Origin: Comamonadaceae bacterium
Lineage (GTDB): Bacteria; Pseudomonadota; Gammaproteobacteria; Burkholderiales; Burkholderiaceae_C
DNA: 64,000 nucleotides
Reading direction: 5' to 3'
Assembly: GCA_027488115.1 (NCBI GenBank)
Contig: JAIYCG010000007.1
Span: 62,001-126,000 of the forward strand
This document shows positions 16,584-26,315 of this stretch, piece after piece. The notes beneath the pieces are model-generated. The model ran no database searches. It was not told the DNA's origin and was given only the letters and a program-made list of their open reading frames with translations. The first letter of the stretch is position 1. Each line of letters starts with the position of its first letter. Both the position numbers and the translations under genes were made by a program.

Positions 16584-17546
16584 ATGGCAGTTCAAATTGC
16601 TTTCAATCGCATGCCTAACGATATTCCTCCAAGCCTAGACCCCATCGCTGCGCGCAGATGGGCAAACTTGGCTTTGGGTTCAAAGCCTTACAAGCCGCTT
16701 AGCGTCAGTTCGCCTTGGCTGCACGAAGAAGTAGCGCTGCGAATGCAAGAGCGACTTGAGTTCATTCGCTTGCAACCCACCTCTTGGGTTTGCTGGAACC
16801 CGATTCGCGCAGGCCTGAACGTTTTGGCATTGCTGAACAAGCGCTACCCCAAGGCCGTGGGCCATGTGTGGGCAGATCGACCCGGTGAAGCGCAATGGGC
16901 GCAAACACATTCAAGCGGGCCTTGGTGGAAACCATCGACTTGGCTTTATAAAAAATTAAAAGTTGCGCCTTTGAAAGCCCACAGCATGGACATGGTGTGG
17001 GCCAATATGTTGCTTCACCAAGCGGCCGATCCGCAAGCCTTGTTGGCCGAATGGCACCGTGTTTTAGCAGTTGATGGCTTTTTGATGTTTTCATGCTTGG
17101 GGCCAGACACCCTGCACGAATTGCGAGCGCTTTACGCACGCATGGGCTGGCCAATGCCCTCGCATGAATTTACCGACATGCACGACTGGGGTGACATGTT
17201 GGTGCACGCAGGTTTTGCAGAACCTGTGATGGACATGGAGAAAATTACCTTGACTTACGACAAGCCAGAAAAACTTGTTGAAGATTTGCGTAACTTAGGG
17301 CGTAATTTTCATGTCAGCAGATTTCAAGGATTGCGTGGCAAAAATTGGTACAACAATTTTCAACAGGCCCTGATGTCCTTGGCGCAAAAAGACTCGGAAG
17401 GCAGGCTGGCTCTCACTTTTGAGGTGGTTTACGGCCATGCATTGAAGCCCAAGCCGCGAATCAAAGTGACTTCACAAAGTGAAATTAACTTGAATGACAT
17501 GCGACAAATGCTTCAAAACCCCCAAAAGAAACGTGATCAAGTTTGA
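16584..17546 (+). CDS. BioC-like SAM-dependent methyltransferase
   Basis: 320 residues from the ATG at 16584; the ATG at 16611 is equally possible and neither has a strong ribosome site. IAARRWANLA near the start and the order of the later motifs (MDMVWANMLLHQAADPQALLAEWHRVLAVDGFLMFSCLG, LVHAGFAEPVMDMEKITLTY) fit the BioC family, which methylates malonyl-ACP at the start of biotin synthesis. The usual glycine-rich SAM motif I is poorly preserved here (WADRPGEAQWA), so the function is uncertain. Divergent from comF, as is common for this gene in Burkholderiales. Confidence 0.75.
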   Translation: MAVQIAFNRMPNDIPPSLDPIAARRWANLALGSKPYKPLSVSSPWLHEEVALRMQERLEFIRLQPTSWVCWNPIRAGLNVLALLNKRYPKAVGHVWADRPGEAQWAQTHSSGPWWKPSTWLYKKLKVAPLKAHSMDMVWANMLLHQAADPQALLAEWHRVLAVDGFLMFSCLGPDTLHELRALYARMGWPMPSHEFTDMHDWGDMLVHAGFAEPVMDMEKITLTYDKPEKLVEDLRNLGRNFHVSRFQGLRGKNWYNNFQQALMSLAQKDSEGRLALTFEVVYGHALKPKPRIKVTSQSEINLNDMRQMLQNPQKKRDQV

Positions 17547-17663
17547 GAAAGCGCAAAGAAGCCCTTCAACTCGGTTAAAATTTCTCGCGTTAACCCGAAT
17601 CACCAATGCTCTTTAGAGCGGTCAACGGTGTAACACTGTGCATTCCCTTTTTTAACTGTAGTG

Positions 17664-17677
17664 GTTTCATTTGAAAC
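17664..17677. repeat. Dyad in leader of coxB
   Basis: Inverted repeat GTTTCA-TT-TGAAAC, immediately before the GGAAG ribosome site (17680-17684). It may be an operator or a leader hairpin. No regulator can be named. Confidence 0.35.
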
Positions 17678-17696
17678 TTGGAAGTTTGTGAAAACT

Positions 17697-18869
17697 ATGA
17701 AGAGCATTTCCAACACATTGTCTTCTTTGCTCAGCAAAGCGGGTATTTGGGCTGGTGCATGGGTGGCAACAGCCGCCTACGCCGTCAACGATTTGCCAGG
17801 TGGTCCCGCGGTGAACCAACTGGACTTTCACCCCGCGGCCTCCAAAATTGCTGAAGAGCAGCACTCCCTTCATGTGTTCATGATGGTTTTGTGTTCCGTC
17901 ATTTTTGTGGCGGTTTTTTCGGTCATGTTCTATTCCATTTGGAAGCACCGCAAATCGGTGGGTCACAAACCTGCCACGTTCCATGAGTCCATGACGGTCG
18001 AAATTATTTGGACCATCGTTCCTTTCATCATCGTGATCTTGATGGCATTGCCCGCAACCAAAGTGTTGGTGGCCTCCAAAGACACCACCAACGCAGACCT
18101 CACTGTCAAAGCCACGGGCTACCAGTGGAAATGGGGCTATGACTACATCAAAGGTGAAGGCGAAGGCATTGGTTTTATCTCTACCTTGGACAACGCACAA
18201 CGCGAAATGTCCAACACAGGCAAGCCCTCCGGCGATGATTACCTCTTGAAAGTTGACAACGCCTTGGTGGTGCCCGTTGGCAAAAAAGTGCGCGTCATTA
18301 CGACAGCCAACGACGTGATTCACGCATTTGCTGTGCCTTCATTGGGTATCAAGCAAGATGCTATTCCAGGTTTCGTACGTGACACTTGGTTCCGCGCTGA
18401 GCGCGTGGGTGACTTCCATGGCCAGTGCCAAGAATTGTGCGGCAAAGAACACGCCTACATGCCTATTCATGTGAAAGTTGTTTCTGCTGAAGACTACACA
18501 AAGTGGGTCGATGCGGAGAAAAAGAAAATGGCAGCCAAAGCCGATGATCCAAACAAAGTCTGGGCATTGGAAGACTCACTCAAGCGCGGCGAAAAAGTGT
18601 ACGCAGCAAACTGCGTTGCTTGCCACCAAGCGACCGGCAAGGGCGCTGGCCCTATCAAGCCCCTTGACGGCGCTGCAGTGGTGCTCGACGCAGACAAGAC
18701 CAAGCAAATCATGGTCTTGTTGAATGGTCAAAACAACCAAACCATGCCCGCATGGAAACAACTGTCCGATACCGAAATTGCGGCAGTCATTACGTACACT
18801 AAAAATAATTGGTCTAACAAGACTGGGCAAGTGGTGCAACCGGCTGAAGTGCTGGCGGCCCGCAAGTAA
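17697..18869 (+). CDS. coxB: Cytochrome c oxidase subunit II with fused cytochrome c domain
   Basis: 390 residues from the ATG at 17697, preceded by GGAAG. A signal sequence (to about 30) and two membrane helices (about 55-85 and 100-125) lead to the cupredoxin domain with the CuA ligands in [15 protein letters not shown]. The C-terminal 100 residues form a cytochrome c domain with CVACH, so electrons can enter through a built-in haem. It is the first gene of the oxidase operon and belongs to the inner-membrane complex that reduces oxygen. An in-frame start 36 bp earlier lacks support. Confidence 0.95.
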   Translation: MKSISNTLSSLLSKAGIWAGAWVATAAYAVNDLPGGPAVNQLDFHPAASKIAEEQHSLHVFMMVLCSVIFVAVFSVMFYSIWKHRKSVGHKPATFHESMTVEIIWTIVPFIIVILMALPATKVLVASKDTTNADLTVKATGYQWKWGYDYIKGEGEGIGFISTLDNAQREMSNTGKPSGDDYLLKVDNALVVPVGKKVRVITTANDVIHAFAVPSLGIKQDAIPGFVRDTWFRAERVGDFHGQCQELCGKEHAYMPIHVKVVSAEDYTKWVDAEKKKMAAKADDPNKVWALEDSLKRGEKVYAANCVACHQATGKGAGPIKPLDGAAVVLDADKTKQIMVLLNGQNNQTMPAWKQLSDTEIAAVITYTKNNWSNKTGQVVQPAEVLAARK

Positions 18870-18904
18870 TTTGGTACTTTGAAAAGTATTTAAAGGAAAT
18901 CAAA

Positions 18905-20527
18905 ATGAGCGCAGTTCTACATCCTCACGATCACGCCCACGGTCACGATGACCACCATGGTGCACCAGAAGGCTGGCGCCGTTGGGTGTTTGCCACCAAC
19001 CACAAAGACATTGGTACTTTGTATTTGTTGTTCAGTTTCGCCATGCTGATGATTGGTGGAGTTTTGGCCCTGCTCATTCGCGCCGAGTTGTTCCAGCCTG
19101 GCTTGCAATTGGTCAACCCTGAGTTGTTCAACCAATTCACCACCATGCACGGCCTCATCATGGTGTTCGGCGCCATCATGCCGGCCTTCGTGGGCTTTGC
19201 AAACTGGATGATTCCATTGCAAATTGGTGCGGCCGACATGGCCTTTGCCCGCATGAACAACTTCAGCTTCTGGCTCATGATTCCCGCTGCAGTCATGTTG
19301 GCCGGTTCTTTCTTCATGCCTGGTGGCGCGCCTGCTGCCGGTTGGACTTTGTACGCACCCCTGACATTGCAAATGGGCCCGTCCATGGACGCTGGTATTT
19401 TTGCCATGCACATCTTGGGCGCCTCTTCCATCATGGGCTCCATCAACATCATCGTGACCATTCTGAACATGCGTGCCCCTGGCATGACGCTCATGAAGAT
19501 GCCCATGTTTGCATGGACATGGCTCATTACTGCTTACTTGCTGATTGCCGTCATGCCTGTGTTGGCTGGCGCCATCACCATGACGCTGACTGACCGTCAT
19601 TTCGGTACCAGCTTCTTCAACCCAGCTGGTGGCGGCGACCCCGTCATGTACCAACACATCTTCTGGTTCTTTGGTCACCCCGAGGTGTACATCATGATCT
19701 TGCCGGCCTTCGGCATCATCAGCCAAGTGGTTCCTGCTTTCTCACGCAAGAAGCTGTTTGGTTACGCCTCCATGGTGTATGCCACTTCTTCCATTGCCAT
19801 TCTGTCTTTCATTGTGTGGGCCCACCACATGTTCACAACTGGCATGCCCGTCACTGGCCAGTTGTTCTTCATGTACGCCACCATGCTGATTGCAGTACCA
19901 ACCGCTGTGAAAATTTTCAACTGGATTGCCACCATGTGGCGTGGCTCCATGACGTTTGAAACACCCATGTTGTTTGCCATTGGCTTCATCTTCGTGTTTA
20001 CCATGGGCGGCTTCACAGGTCTGATTTTGGCCATGGCCCCCATCGACATTCAGTTGCAAGACACTTACTACGTTGTGGCCCACTTTCACTATGTGTTGGT
20101 TGCTGGTTCTTTGTTTGCCATGTTCTCGGGTGCCTACTACTGGTTGCCTAAGTGGACGGGTGTGATGTACAACGAAGGCCGCGGCAAGTTGCACTTCTGG
20201 TGGTCACTCATCTCCTTCAACATCACCTTCTTCCCCATGCACTTCTTGGGCTTGGCCGGTATGCCCCGTCGCTATGCCGATTACCCCATGCAGTTTGCCG
20301 ACTTCAACGCCATTGCGTCAGTGGGTGCGTTTTTCTTCGGTTTTGCACAGGTTTATTTCTTCTTGTTCGTGGTGCTGCCTTGCATGCGCGGCCAAGGCGA
20401 AAAAGCCGCACAGAAACCCTGGGAAGCAGCAGAGGGCTTGGAGTGGGAAGTTCCTTCCCCAGCTCCTTTCCACACCTTTGAAAACCCACCCAAGCTGGAT
20501 ACAACGGCTACCCGTGTCATTGGTTAA
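18905..20527 (+). CDS. ctaD: Cytochrome c oxidase subunit I (aa3-type)
   Basis: 540 residues and twelve membrane helices. Haem and CuB ligands are visible: [15 protein letters not shown] (low-spin haem His), [17 protein letters not shown] (CuB His and cross-linked Tyr), [11 protein letters not shown] (CuB His pair) and [10 protein letters not shown] (haem a3 and a His). The Glu of the D channel is in HPEVY. A His-rich N-terminal stretch is a normal feature in this group. An AAAGGAAAT ribosome site sits 5 bp before the ATG. Catalytic subunit of the oxygen-reducing, proton-pumping complex. Confidence 0.97.
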   Translation: MSAVLHPHDHAHGHDDHHGAPEGWRRWVFATNHKDIGTLYLLFSFAMLMIGGVLALLIRAELFQPGLQLVNPELFNQFTTMHGLIMVFGAIMPAFVGFANWMIPLQIGAADMAFARMNNFSFWLMIPAAVMLAGSFFMPGGAPAAGWTLYAPLTLQMGPSMDAGIFAMHILGASSIMGSINIIVTILNMRAPGMTLMKMPMFAWTWLITAYLLIAVMPVLAGAITMTLTDRHFGTSFFNPAGGGDPVMYQHIFWFFGHPEVYIMILPAFGIISQVVPAFSRKKLFGYASMVYATSSIAILSFIVWAHHMFTTGMPVTGQLFFMYATMLIAVPTAVKIFNWIATMWRGSMTFETPMLFAIGFIFVFTMGGFTGLILAMAPIDIQLQDTYYVVAHFHYVLVAGSLFAMFSGAYYWLPKWTGVMYNEGRGKLHFWWSLISFNITFFPMHFLGLAGMPRRYADYPMQFADFNAIASVGAFFFGFAQVYFFLFVVLPCMRGQGEKAAQKPWEAAEGLEWEVPSPAPFHTFENPPKLDTTATRVIG

Positions 20528-20545
20528 TGCAAGCACTGAAACATC

Positions 20546-20665
20546 ATGGCCTCAACCCCTGAACAAAAGAAAAGCAACGCCCGCTTAGGCCTCATTTTGG
20601 CCTCAGTGGCTGTGGTTTTCTTTGTGGGGTTCATGGTCAAAATGATTGTGCTCACCGCAAGGTAA
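20546..20665 (+). CDS. Cytochrome oxidase small assembly protein (39 residues)
   Basis: A very short gene: a basic N-terminus (PEQKKSNARLG) followed by one membrane helix (about 14-36) and a final TAR. It fills the gap between ctaD and ctaG exactly and resembles the single-helix assembly peptide found at this place in other Burkholderiales. It probably helps metal insertion or subunit assembly in the inner membrane. No strong ribosome site is seen, so translation may depend on ctaD. Easily missed because of its size. Confidence 0.75.
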   Translation: MASTPEQKKSNARLGLILASVAVVFFVGFMVKMIVLTAR

Positions 20666-20691
20666 GCACAAGCTTTTCACATACCAGCAGC

Positions 20692-21318
20692 ATGAGCCTC
20701 TACCGCGAAAATATCAAAATGGTGAGCAAGCTGGCCATCGTTGCGGCCAGCATGTTTGCTTTTGGTTATGCGCTTATTCCCATCTACAAACACATTTGTG
20801 AGATGACCGGCATCAACATTCTGTCCATTGCAGAGCGTCAAGTGCCCGGCAATGGTGCAGCGGGCAAAGACGTTAAGCCAGGCAACACCCAAATCGATTA
20901 TTCGCGCACCATCACTGTAGAGTTCGATGCCAATGCGCGTGGCCCTTGGGATTTCAAGCCAGCTCAGACTTCTGTGCAAGTGCATCCTGGCGAATTGGCC
21001 ACCGTCATGTACCAATTCCAAAATGTGCAAAACCGTCGCATGGCCGCACAAGCCATTCCCAGTTATGCGCCCAATCAAGCAGCAGCGCACTTCAACAAGC
21101 TGGAGTGCTTTTGCTTCAACCAATACACCTTAGAGCCTGGTGAGAAGAAAGAGTGGCCGGTTGCATTTGTGATTGACCCTAAGCTTTCTAAAGACGTCAC
21201 CACCATCACTTTGTCGTACACATTTTTTGAGGTGGGTGGCAAAACACCACCTGCCCCCGCATCCACACCTGTGGCAGCAGCACCTGTTTCATCGACCTCC
21301 TCCAAGGTGGGATCATGA
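20692..21318 (+). CDS. ctaG: Cytochrome c oxidase copper chaperone CtaG/Cox11
   Basis: 208 residues. One N-terminal membrane helix (about 10-32) anchors a periplasmic beta domain. The copper-binding ECFCFNQ motif is present, with the conserved TLEPGEKKEWPVAFVIDP following it. CtaG delivers copper to the CuB site of subunit I. The C-terminal 25 residues are Ala/Pro/Ser-rich. The stop overlaps the next start by 4 nt. Confidence 0.95.
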   Translation: MSLYRENIKMVSKLAIVAASMFAFGYALIPIYKHICEMTGINILSIAERQVPGNGAAGKDVKPGNTQIDYSRTITVEFDANARGPWDFKPAQTSVQVHPGELATVMYQFQNVQNRRMAAQAIPSYAPNQAAAHFNKLECFCFNQYTLEPGEKKEWPVAFVIDPKLSKDVTTITLSYTFFEVGGKTPPAPASTPVAAAPVSSTSSKVGS

Positions 21319-21524
21319 GCGGTTCTCAAGTTTCCTTTTTCCGCGCTGTGCAAGCAGTCCTGTGGTCCTTCATTGGTTTGAGAAAAAACAGTGAAGGCCA
21401 AGAAGACATGGCCAAACTCAACCCATTCCATGTGTTGGTGGTGGGCATTTCTTTGGCTTTGATTTTTGTCCTCGGCTTGATAGCCTTGGTCAATTGGGTG
21501 GTGGCTCAGCCCATCACTTTGTAA
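21315..21524 (+). CDS. DUF2970 small membrane protein
   Basis: 69 residues. The first half carries FFRAVQAVLWSFIGLRKNSEGQEDMAKLNP, the DUF2970 signature; the second half is one membrane helix (about 38-62). The family is found almost only between ctaG and ctaE in betaproteobacteria, pointing to an oxidase-related role, but the activity is unknown. Overlaps ctaG by 4 nt (ATGA). Confidence 0.85.
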   Translation: MSGSQVSFFRAVQAVLWSFIGLRKNSEGQEDMAKLNPFHVLVVGISLALIFVLGLIALVNWVVAQPITL

Positions 21525-21569
21525 TTTATTTTTGAGACAGATTTGGTTTAAGAGAGAGCAGGAGCAAGT

Positions 21570-22451
21570 ATGAGTTCTACAGCACACGGCACAACGCCTT
21601 ACTACTATGTGCCCCATCCATCACGCCATCCAGCCATGGCTGCATTTGGTTTGTTTTTGTTGATTCTGGGTGCAGGCCAATGGATCAACGGTGAGGAGTG
21701 GGGTAAGTATTCGCTGTTCGCCGGTTTAATTTGGTTCTTGGTTGTCTTGTTTCAATGGTTCCGTGACGCAGTCAACGAGAGCGAAAGCGGACAGTTTGGG
21801 CACAAAATTGATTTGTCATACCGTTGGAGCATGACTTGGTTCATTTTCTCTGAGGTCATGTTCTTTGGCGCTTTCTTCTCTGCTTTGTGGTGGGCGCGCT
21901 CACATTCATTGCCAGCATTGGGCAGCTTGGAAAATGCGCTTTTATGGCCTGATTTCAAAGCAGTGTGGCCCACCTTGGCTGCTGGCGCTACGGCTTCGCC
22001 TGCTGGCATTGTCGAACCCTTCCAAACCATGACGCCTTTTTGGTTGCCCACCATCAACACCGCTTTGTTGTTGACCTCTGGCGTCACCCTGACCATTGCC
22101 CACCACGCTTTGCAGCATGGCGATCGCAGCAAGACCATCAAGTTCATGTGGATGACGGTTATTTTGGGTCTGGTGTTCTTGTTCGTTCAAGGCTATGAAT
22201 ATGCCCACGCATGGTCTGACATGAACCTTAAATTGAGCTCTGGCGTTTATGGTTCTACTTTCTACATGCTCACCGGCTTCCACGGGTTCCACGTTTTCAT
22301 CGGCATGTTGATGCTCTTGTTCATCACCCTGCGTTTGCAAAAAGGTCACTTCACACAAGATCGCCACTTTGGTTTCGAAGGTGCTGCATGGTACTGGCAC
22401 TTCGTTGACGTGGTGTGGCTTGGTTTGTACATCTTGGTTTATTGGCTTTAA
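21570..22451 (+). CDS. ctaE: Cytochrome c oxidase subunit III
   Basis: 293 residues with seven membrane helices. Typical segments include YYYVPHPSRHPAMAAFGLF, SEVMFFGAFFSALWWARSH, HHALQHGDR and GFHGFHVFIGMLML, and the C-terminal FEGAAWYWHFVDVVWLGLYI. Subunit III stabilises the oxidase core and the proton channel entry in the inner membrane. The AGAGAGCAGGAGC stretch before the ATG supplies the ribosome site. Followed by a strong terminator at 22472-22498. Confidence 0.96.
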   Translation: MSSTAHGTTPYYYVPHPSRHPAMAAFGLFLLILGAGQWINGEEWGKYSLFAGLIWFLVVLFQWFRDAVNESESGQFGHKIDLSYRWSMTWFIFSEVMFFGAFFSALWWARSHSLPALGSLENALLWPDFKAVWPTLAAGATASPAGIVEPFQTMTPFWLPTINTALLLTSGVTLTIAHHALQHGDRSKTIKFMWMTVILGLVFLFVQGYEYAHAWSDMNLKLSSGVYGSTFYMLTGFHGFHVFIGMLMLLFITLRLQKGHFTQDRHFGFEGAAWYWHFVDVVWLGLYILVYWL

Positions 22452-22471
22452 TTTGGCAATGCCCTACAGCT

Positions 22472-22498
22472 AAAAAAGCGCCCATGGGCGCTTTTTTT
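22472..22498 (+). terminator. Intrinsic terminator of the cox operon
   Basis: Perfect palindrome built on AGCGCCC/GGGCGCT, preceded by A6 and followed by T7, 20 bp after ctaE. Because it is symmetrical with both A and T runs it can also stop the opposing small membrane-protein gene. Confidence 0.9.
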
Positions 22499-22530
22499 GT
22501 GAATCATTTGAGATCTTGCCGCCAGGTCAA

Positions 22531-22776
22531 TTAAGCACCAGCAGGAATGCCAGAAGGTTGGATGTAGCCCAATTTCCAGGCAATCAAGATGCAAATGAAG
22601 AGCACGATGGAGAAGCCAACGCGAAAAGCCAAGGCCTTGACCATGTTGCCTTTGGGCGCAATGGGTTTATCGGCACCCTCCGTGGTGTCTTTGACGCCAC
22701 TGCGCATCATGTAAAAGAGGGCGGAGGCCAGGCTGGCCAAAATGGCCAAGAACGCAAGTGCAACAATTATTTTCAT
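22531..22776 (-). CDS. Twin-transmembrane small protein
   Basis: 81 residues: membrane helix at about 3-23, a loop with KDTTEGADKPIAPKGNMVKALAFR, and a second helix at about 52-72. This is the twin-transmembrane protein (DUF2909-like) family usually seen between ctaE and surf1. Start at 22776 chosen because longer forms would run deep into surf1. Convergent with ctaE and divergent from surf1 with only 15 bp between the two starts. Function unknown, probably in oxidase assembly. Confidence 0.78.
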   Translation of the reverse strand: MKIIVALAFLAILASLASALFYMMRSGVKDTTEGADKPIAPKGNMVKALAFRVGFSIVLFICILIAWKLGYIQPSGIPAGA

Positions 22777-22791
22777 GATCGGAATTATCGG

Positions 22792-23568
22792 ATGAGTTGG
22801 AAGGCATTGACGTCGGCCTTGAAAAAGAACACAGGCTTTCAATCGGTCTTGTGGCTCTCGTTGGCGATTGTTGGCGTGGCCATCGCTTGTCAATTGGGAT
22901 TTTGGCAGTTGGGAAGAGCCCAGACCAAGCTCAATTGGCAAGCCGAAATGACGAAAAAAGCACAAATGCCCGTTCTCGAAGGCTCTTTTTTAGGAGGGGC
23001 TCAAGACTCAGAAGCAAACCGGGTGGTCCTGCAGCATCGACCCATTCAGTTGGAAGGCGAGTGGTTAAGCCAACACACGGTTTATTTGGACAACCGCCAA
23101 ATGAATGCCAGACCCGGCTTTTATGTGCTTACACCTTTGAAGGTGCAGGGCACCGGCGCCGTGGTATTGGTACAACGTGGCTGGGTGGGCCGCGACTTTA
23201 CCGACCGCACTCGGTTACCGGCCATTCAAACGCCTGCTGGCCCGGTTACGCTGAGCGGTCTGATAGCCTTGCCACCTTCAAAGCTTTACGCCCTCGGCGA
23301 AGAAGCCAAAACGGTAATACGGCAAAATCTAGACTTGAAAGATTTTCGTGTTGAGACTGGGTTGCCCTTGTTGGAAATCTCAGTCATTCAAACAGGCGCA
23401 GCCTCTGAAGGTTTGCTGCGTGAATGGCCCCAAGCCGCAACAGGTGTTGAGAAACACCATGGTTATGCCTTCCAATGGTTTGGATTGGCGCTTTTGATTG
23501 CATTGCTTTATGTCTGGTTCCAAATTGTCCGACCCCGTATCAAATCCAAAGTCATCGACTCCCACTGA
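22792..23568 (+). CDS. SURF1-family cytochrome oxidase assembly protein
   Basis: 258 residues. Helices near 18-38 and 228-248 bracket a periplasmic domain. Family marks: LGFWQLGRAQTK after the first helix, RPIQLEGEW, YLDNRQMNARPGFYVLTPL, VLVQRGWVGRDF and the final HHGYAFQWFGLALLIALLYVWF. SURF1 helps insert haem A into subunit I. Overlaps the next gene by 59 nt. Confidence 0.93.
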   Translation: MSWKALTSALKKNTGFQSVLWLSLAIVGVAIACQLGFWQLGRAQTKLNWQAEMTKKAQMPVLEGSFLGGAQDSEANRVVLQHRPIQLEGEWLSQHTVYLDNRQMNARPGFYVLTPLKVQGTGAVVLVQRGWVGRDFTDRTRLPAIQTPAGPVTLSGLIALPPSKLYALGEEAKTVIRQNLDLKDFRVETGLPLLEISVIQTGAASEGLLREWPQAATGVEKHHGYAFQWFGLALLIALLYVWFQIVRPRIKSKVIDSH

Positions 23569-24250
23569 AAACGCCCCGTGGGAAGATGCCCCTTTGGGCA
23601 TGACGGTTCACACCCTGCCCAATCCAAACGATGTCGTCATGGTCGATGAGAAGCGCACCCGAGCCGGCCGTTGGAAAATGTTGGCTGTTTTTTTGGTCTG
23701 CGCTTCGCCCGTCATTGCGTCTTACCTCACTTATTACGTCATTCGTCCTGAGGGTCGACGCAATCATGGTGAACTCATTAGCCCGCAGCGCACCTTTCCT
23801 GCCATGGAAGTTACCCAACTCAATGGCGAGAAAGTGGCTTTGAATTCACTCAAGGGACAGTGGCTGTTGGTCAGCGTGGCAGATGCAGCGTGCGATGAAA
23901 CGTGTCAAAAGCATTTGTACTTTCAGCGCCAACTGCGGGAGTCATTGGGCAAAGAAAAAGACCGCATCGATTGGGTGTGGCTGGCGACCGGCGATGCGCC
24001 CATCGACGCCAAACTGATGCCGGCTTTGGCGCAAGCCACTGTCCTGAGAGCCAGTACCCAAAGCATTTCTGAGTGGCTGCAACCAGCGGCAGGTCATCAG
24101 TTGTCAGAACATTTGTATGTGGTCGATCCCATGGGCAATTGGATGATGCGCTTTCCGCCTGGTATCGATTTGGCCGCTGCTGCCAAAGCTAAAAAAGACT
24201 TAGATCGACTCCTAAAAGCCTCTGCATTTTGGGACACACCCGGCCGTTAA
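23510..24250 (+). CDS. Membrane-anchored Sco/thioredoxin-like protein
   Basis: 246 residues. A 55-residue cytosolic N-terminal part, one membrane helix (about 56-75), then a thioredoxin-like periplasmic domain. ACDETCQKHL places a CxxxC pair where Sco proteins bind copper, and LSEHLYVVDPMGNWMMRFPPGID matches the later Sco-like strand. The conserved Sco His is not obvious. Its start lies inside surf1. The position between surf1 and ctaA points to copper or thiol handling for the oxidase. A separate canonical sco gene lies at 26316. Confidence 0.75.
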   Translation: MSGSKLSDPVSNPKSSTPTENAPWEDAPLGMTVHTLPNPNDVVMVDEKRTRAGRWKMLAVFLVCASPVIASYLTYYVIRPEGRRNHGELISPQRTFPAMEVTQLNGEKVALNSLKGQWLLVSVADAACDETCQKHLYFQRQLRESLGKEKDRIDWVWLATGDAPIDAKLMPALAQATVLRASTQSISEWLQPAAGHQLSEHLYVVDPMGNWMMRFPPGIDLAAAAKAKKDLDRLLKASAFWDTPGR

Positions 24251-24254
24251 ATCC

Positions 24255-25364
24255 ATGACCGAAGTCGACCTGTACAACCTTTCCCCCACTCTGCGATTGC
24301 TGGGCATGGGTGTGCTCATTGCGGTGCTGCCCTTGGTGTGGACTCTGTACAGCAATCGGCACCAGCCTGCGAACTCCAAACTTCGCGCCATCACGGTGCT
24401 CACTTTGTTCCTCACATTCGATTTGGTTTTGTTTGGCTCTTTCACAAGACTCACCGACTCTGGTTTGGGATGCCCCGATTGGCCCGGTTGTTATGGCAGT
24501 GCCAGCCCGATTGGCGCAGTGGCGCACATTGACGCCGCGCAAACTGCCATGCCAACAGGCCCTGTGACGCACAGCAAAGCGTGGATTGAAATGATTCATC
24601 GCTATTTGGCGACAGCGGTAGGCTTTTTAATTTTGGTTCTGGCTGTGAGCAGCGCTTGGCAGAAGTGGAAAGGGCATTTTGCTTCTCAAAGTGCTTGGCA
24701 AGTCAAGCCTTTGTGGGCGTGGTTCACCTTGCTGTGGGTCTGCATGCAGGGTGCGTTTGGTGCGCTCACTGTCACCATGAAACTCTTCCCTGCCATTGTC
24801 ACCTTGCACCTGTTGGGCGGTGTTGGTTTGCTGGTGTTGCTGTCTGCGCAAGTGGCTTGGAAGCCTGCTTCGCAGCGCCAAAGCATTGCCAAATTTCACC
24901 GTCAACTGATTTGGGCGGCGGCCATTTTTCTCACACTCCAAATTGCATTGGGTGCTTGGGTCAGTACCAATTACGCTGTGCTGGCCTGCAATGGCTTTCC
25001 AGATTGCAATGGCCAGTGGTGGCCAGCTTGGAACCTTCAAGGCTTTGAAATTTGGCGAAGCTTGGGCATGGATGCAAAGGGCCAGTATCTTCCTATGGAA
25101 GCCTTGGTGTCCATTCACTTTGTGCACAGGCTGATGGCGCTATGGGTGTTTTCCTTTGCAGCCTTCATGTTGTGGCAATTTAAAAAAGCCGAAGTCATGC
25201 CTGTCTTAACTCGCGTTCTATTTGCATTGTTAACGCTTCAACTGATCACGGGCTTGTCTAATGTGGTGTTAGATTGGCCCCTGCTTGCAGCGGTGGCGCA
25301 CACGGGCGGCGCAGGTGCCATCATGATGACCCTCACCTGGATGTTGAGCAGAAGCAAAATCTAA
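24255..25364 (+). CDS. ctaA: Haem A synthase (CtaA/Cox15)
   Basis: 369 residues, eight membrane helices. The signature [19 protein letters not shown] follows the second helix, with [16 protein letters not shown] and [11 protein letters not shown] supplying the haem-ligand His residues. It oxidises haem O to haem A. The second Cys pair, [13 protein letters not shown], is also present. Start 4 bp after the preceding stop, so the run from surf1 to ctaA is one transcript. Confidence 0.94.
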   Translation: MTEVDLYNLSPTLRLLGMGVLIAVLPLVWTLYSNRHQPANSKLRAITVLTLFLTFDLVLFGSFTRLTDSGLGCPDWPGCYGSASPIGAVAHIDAAQTAMPTGPVTHSKAWIEMIHRYLATAVGFLILVLAVSSAWQKWKGHFASQSAWQVKPLWAWFTLLWVCMQGAFGALTVTMKLFPAIVTLHLLGGVGLLVLLSAQVAWKPASQRQSIAKFHRQLIWAAAIFLTLQIALGAWVSTNYAVLACNGFPDCNGQWWPAWNLQGFEIWRSLGMDAKGQYLPMEALVSIHFVHRLMALWVFSFAAFMLWQFKKAEVMPVLTRVLFALLTLQLITGLSNVVLDWPLLAAVAHTGGAGAIMMTLTWMLSRSKI

Positions 25365-25401
25365 AGATGACCATGACTCTATTTTCAAAAAGGTTTGCCG
25401 C

Positions 25402-26298
25402 ATGAGCACCGCTGCCGAATTACAAGCTGGTTCACCTTGGCGCCAGTATTACGCGCTCATGAAGCCGCGCGTGGTGCAACTCATTGTGTTTTGCGCCCTC
25501 ATTGGCATGGTCTTGGCGGTGCCCGGTGTGCCCTCATGGAAAGAAGTGCAATTGGGTTTCATTGCCTGTGTGGGCATTTGGTTGGTAGCAGGTGCAGCAG
25601 CGGCCTTCAATTGCTTGATTGAAAAAAGCATTGACGCCCAAATGAAGCGAACGGCTTGGCGCCCCACGGCCAAGGGTCAACTGAGCGACATGCAAGCTTT
25701 GTTGTTCTCGGCTGTTTTGTGCAGCATCGGCTCTGTTATTTTGTACTTTGCGGTCAACCCGCTCACCATGTGGCTCACCTTCGCCACCTTTGTGGGCTAC
25801 GCCATCATTTACACCGTCATTTTGAAACCGCTCACACCGCAAAACATTGTGATTGGCGGTGCTTCTGGCGCCATGCCGCCGGTGTTGGGTTGGGCTGCCA
25901 TGACCAACGATGTGGGCCCCGAAGCACTCATTCTTTTCTTGATTATTTTCTTGTGGACACCGCCACATTTTTGGGCGCTGGCTTTGTACCGCGTGGAAGA
26001 CTATCGCAAGTCGGGCTTGCCCATGTTGCCCGTGACGCATGGCAATGAGTTCACCCGGCTTCAAGTTTTGCTTTACACATTTGTGCTCATGGCCTCATGC
26101 CTCATGCCGTTTGCTTATGGCATGAGCTCTTGGTTGTACCTTGTTGCGGCAGTTATTTTGAGCGTGATGTTCATTGGCTATGCTTGGGCTTTGTGGCGCA
26201 ATTACTCCGACGAGCTGGCGCGAAAGACCTTCAAGTTTTCGCTCATTCATTTGAGTGTTTTGTTTGCTGCTTTGTTGGTCGATCACTATTTGTTTTAA
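25402..26298 (+). CDS. ctaB: Protohaem IX farnesyltransferase (haem O synthase)
   Basis: 298 residues, UbiA superfamily with about nine membrane helices. The prenyl diphosphate-binding motif is [19 protein letters not shown], and the second aspartate-type region is the [19 protein letters not shown] stretch. It farnesylates haem B to haem O, the precursor of haem A for the aa3 oxidase. The gene follows ctaA by 37 bp. Confidence 0.95.
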   Translation: MSTAAELQAGSPWRQYYALMKPRVVQLIVFCALIGMVLAVPGVPSWKEVQLGFIACVGIWLVAGAAAAFNCLIEKSIDAQMKRTAWRPTAKGQLSDMQALLFSAVLCSIGSVILYFAVNPLTMWLTFATFVGYAIIYTVILKPLTPQNIVIGGASGAMPPVLGWAAMTNDVGPEALILFLIIFLWTPPHFWALALYRVEDYRKSGLPMLPVTHGNEFTRLQVLLYTFVLMASCLMPFAYGMSSWLYLVAAVILSVMFIGYAWALWRNYSDELARKTFKFSLIHLSVLFAALLVDHYLF

Positions 26299-26315
26299 AT
26301 GATTCAAAGTTTTTC

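Noticed and set aside
18917-19726. Long antisense frame within ctaD
   Set aside because: His-rich composition is an artefact of reading a conserved oxidase gene backwards; no start signal or domain.
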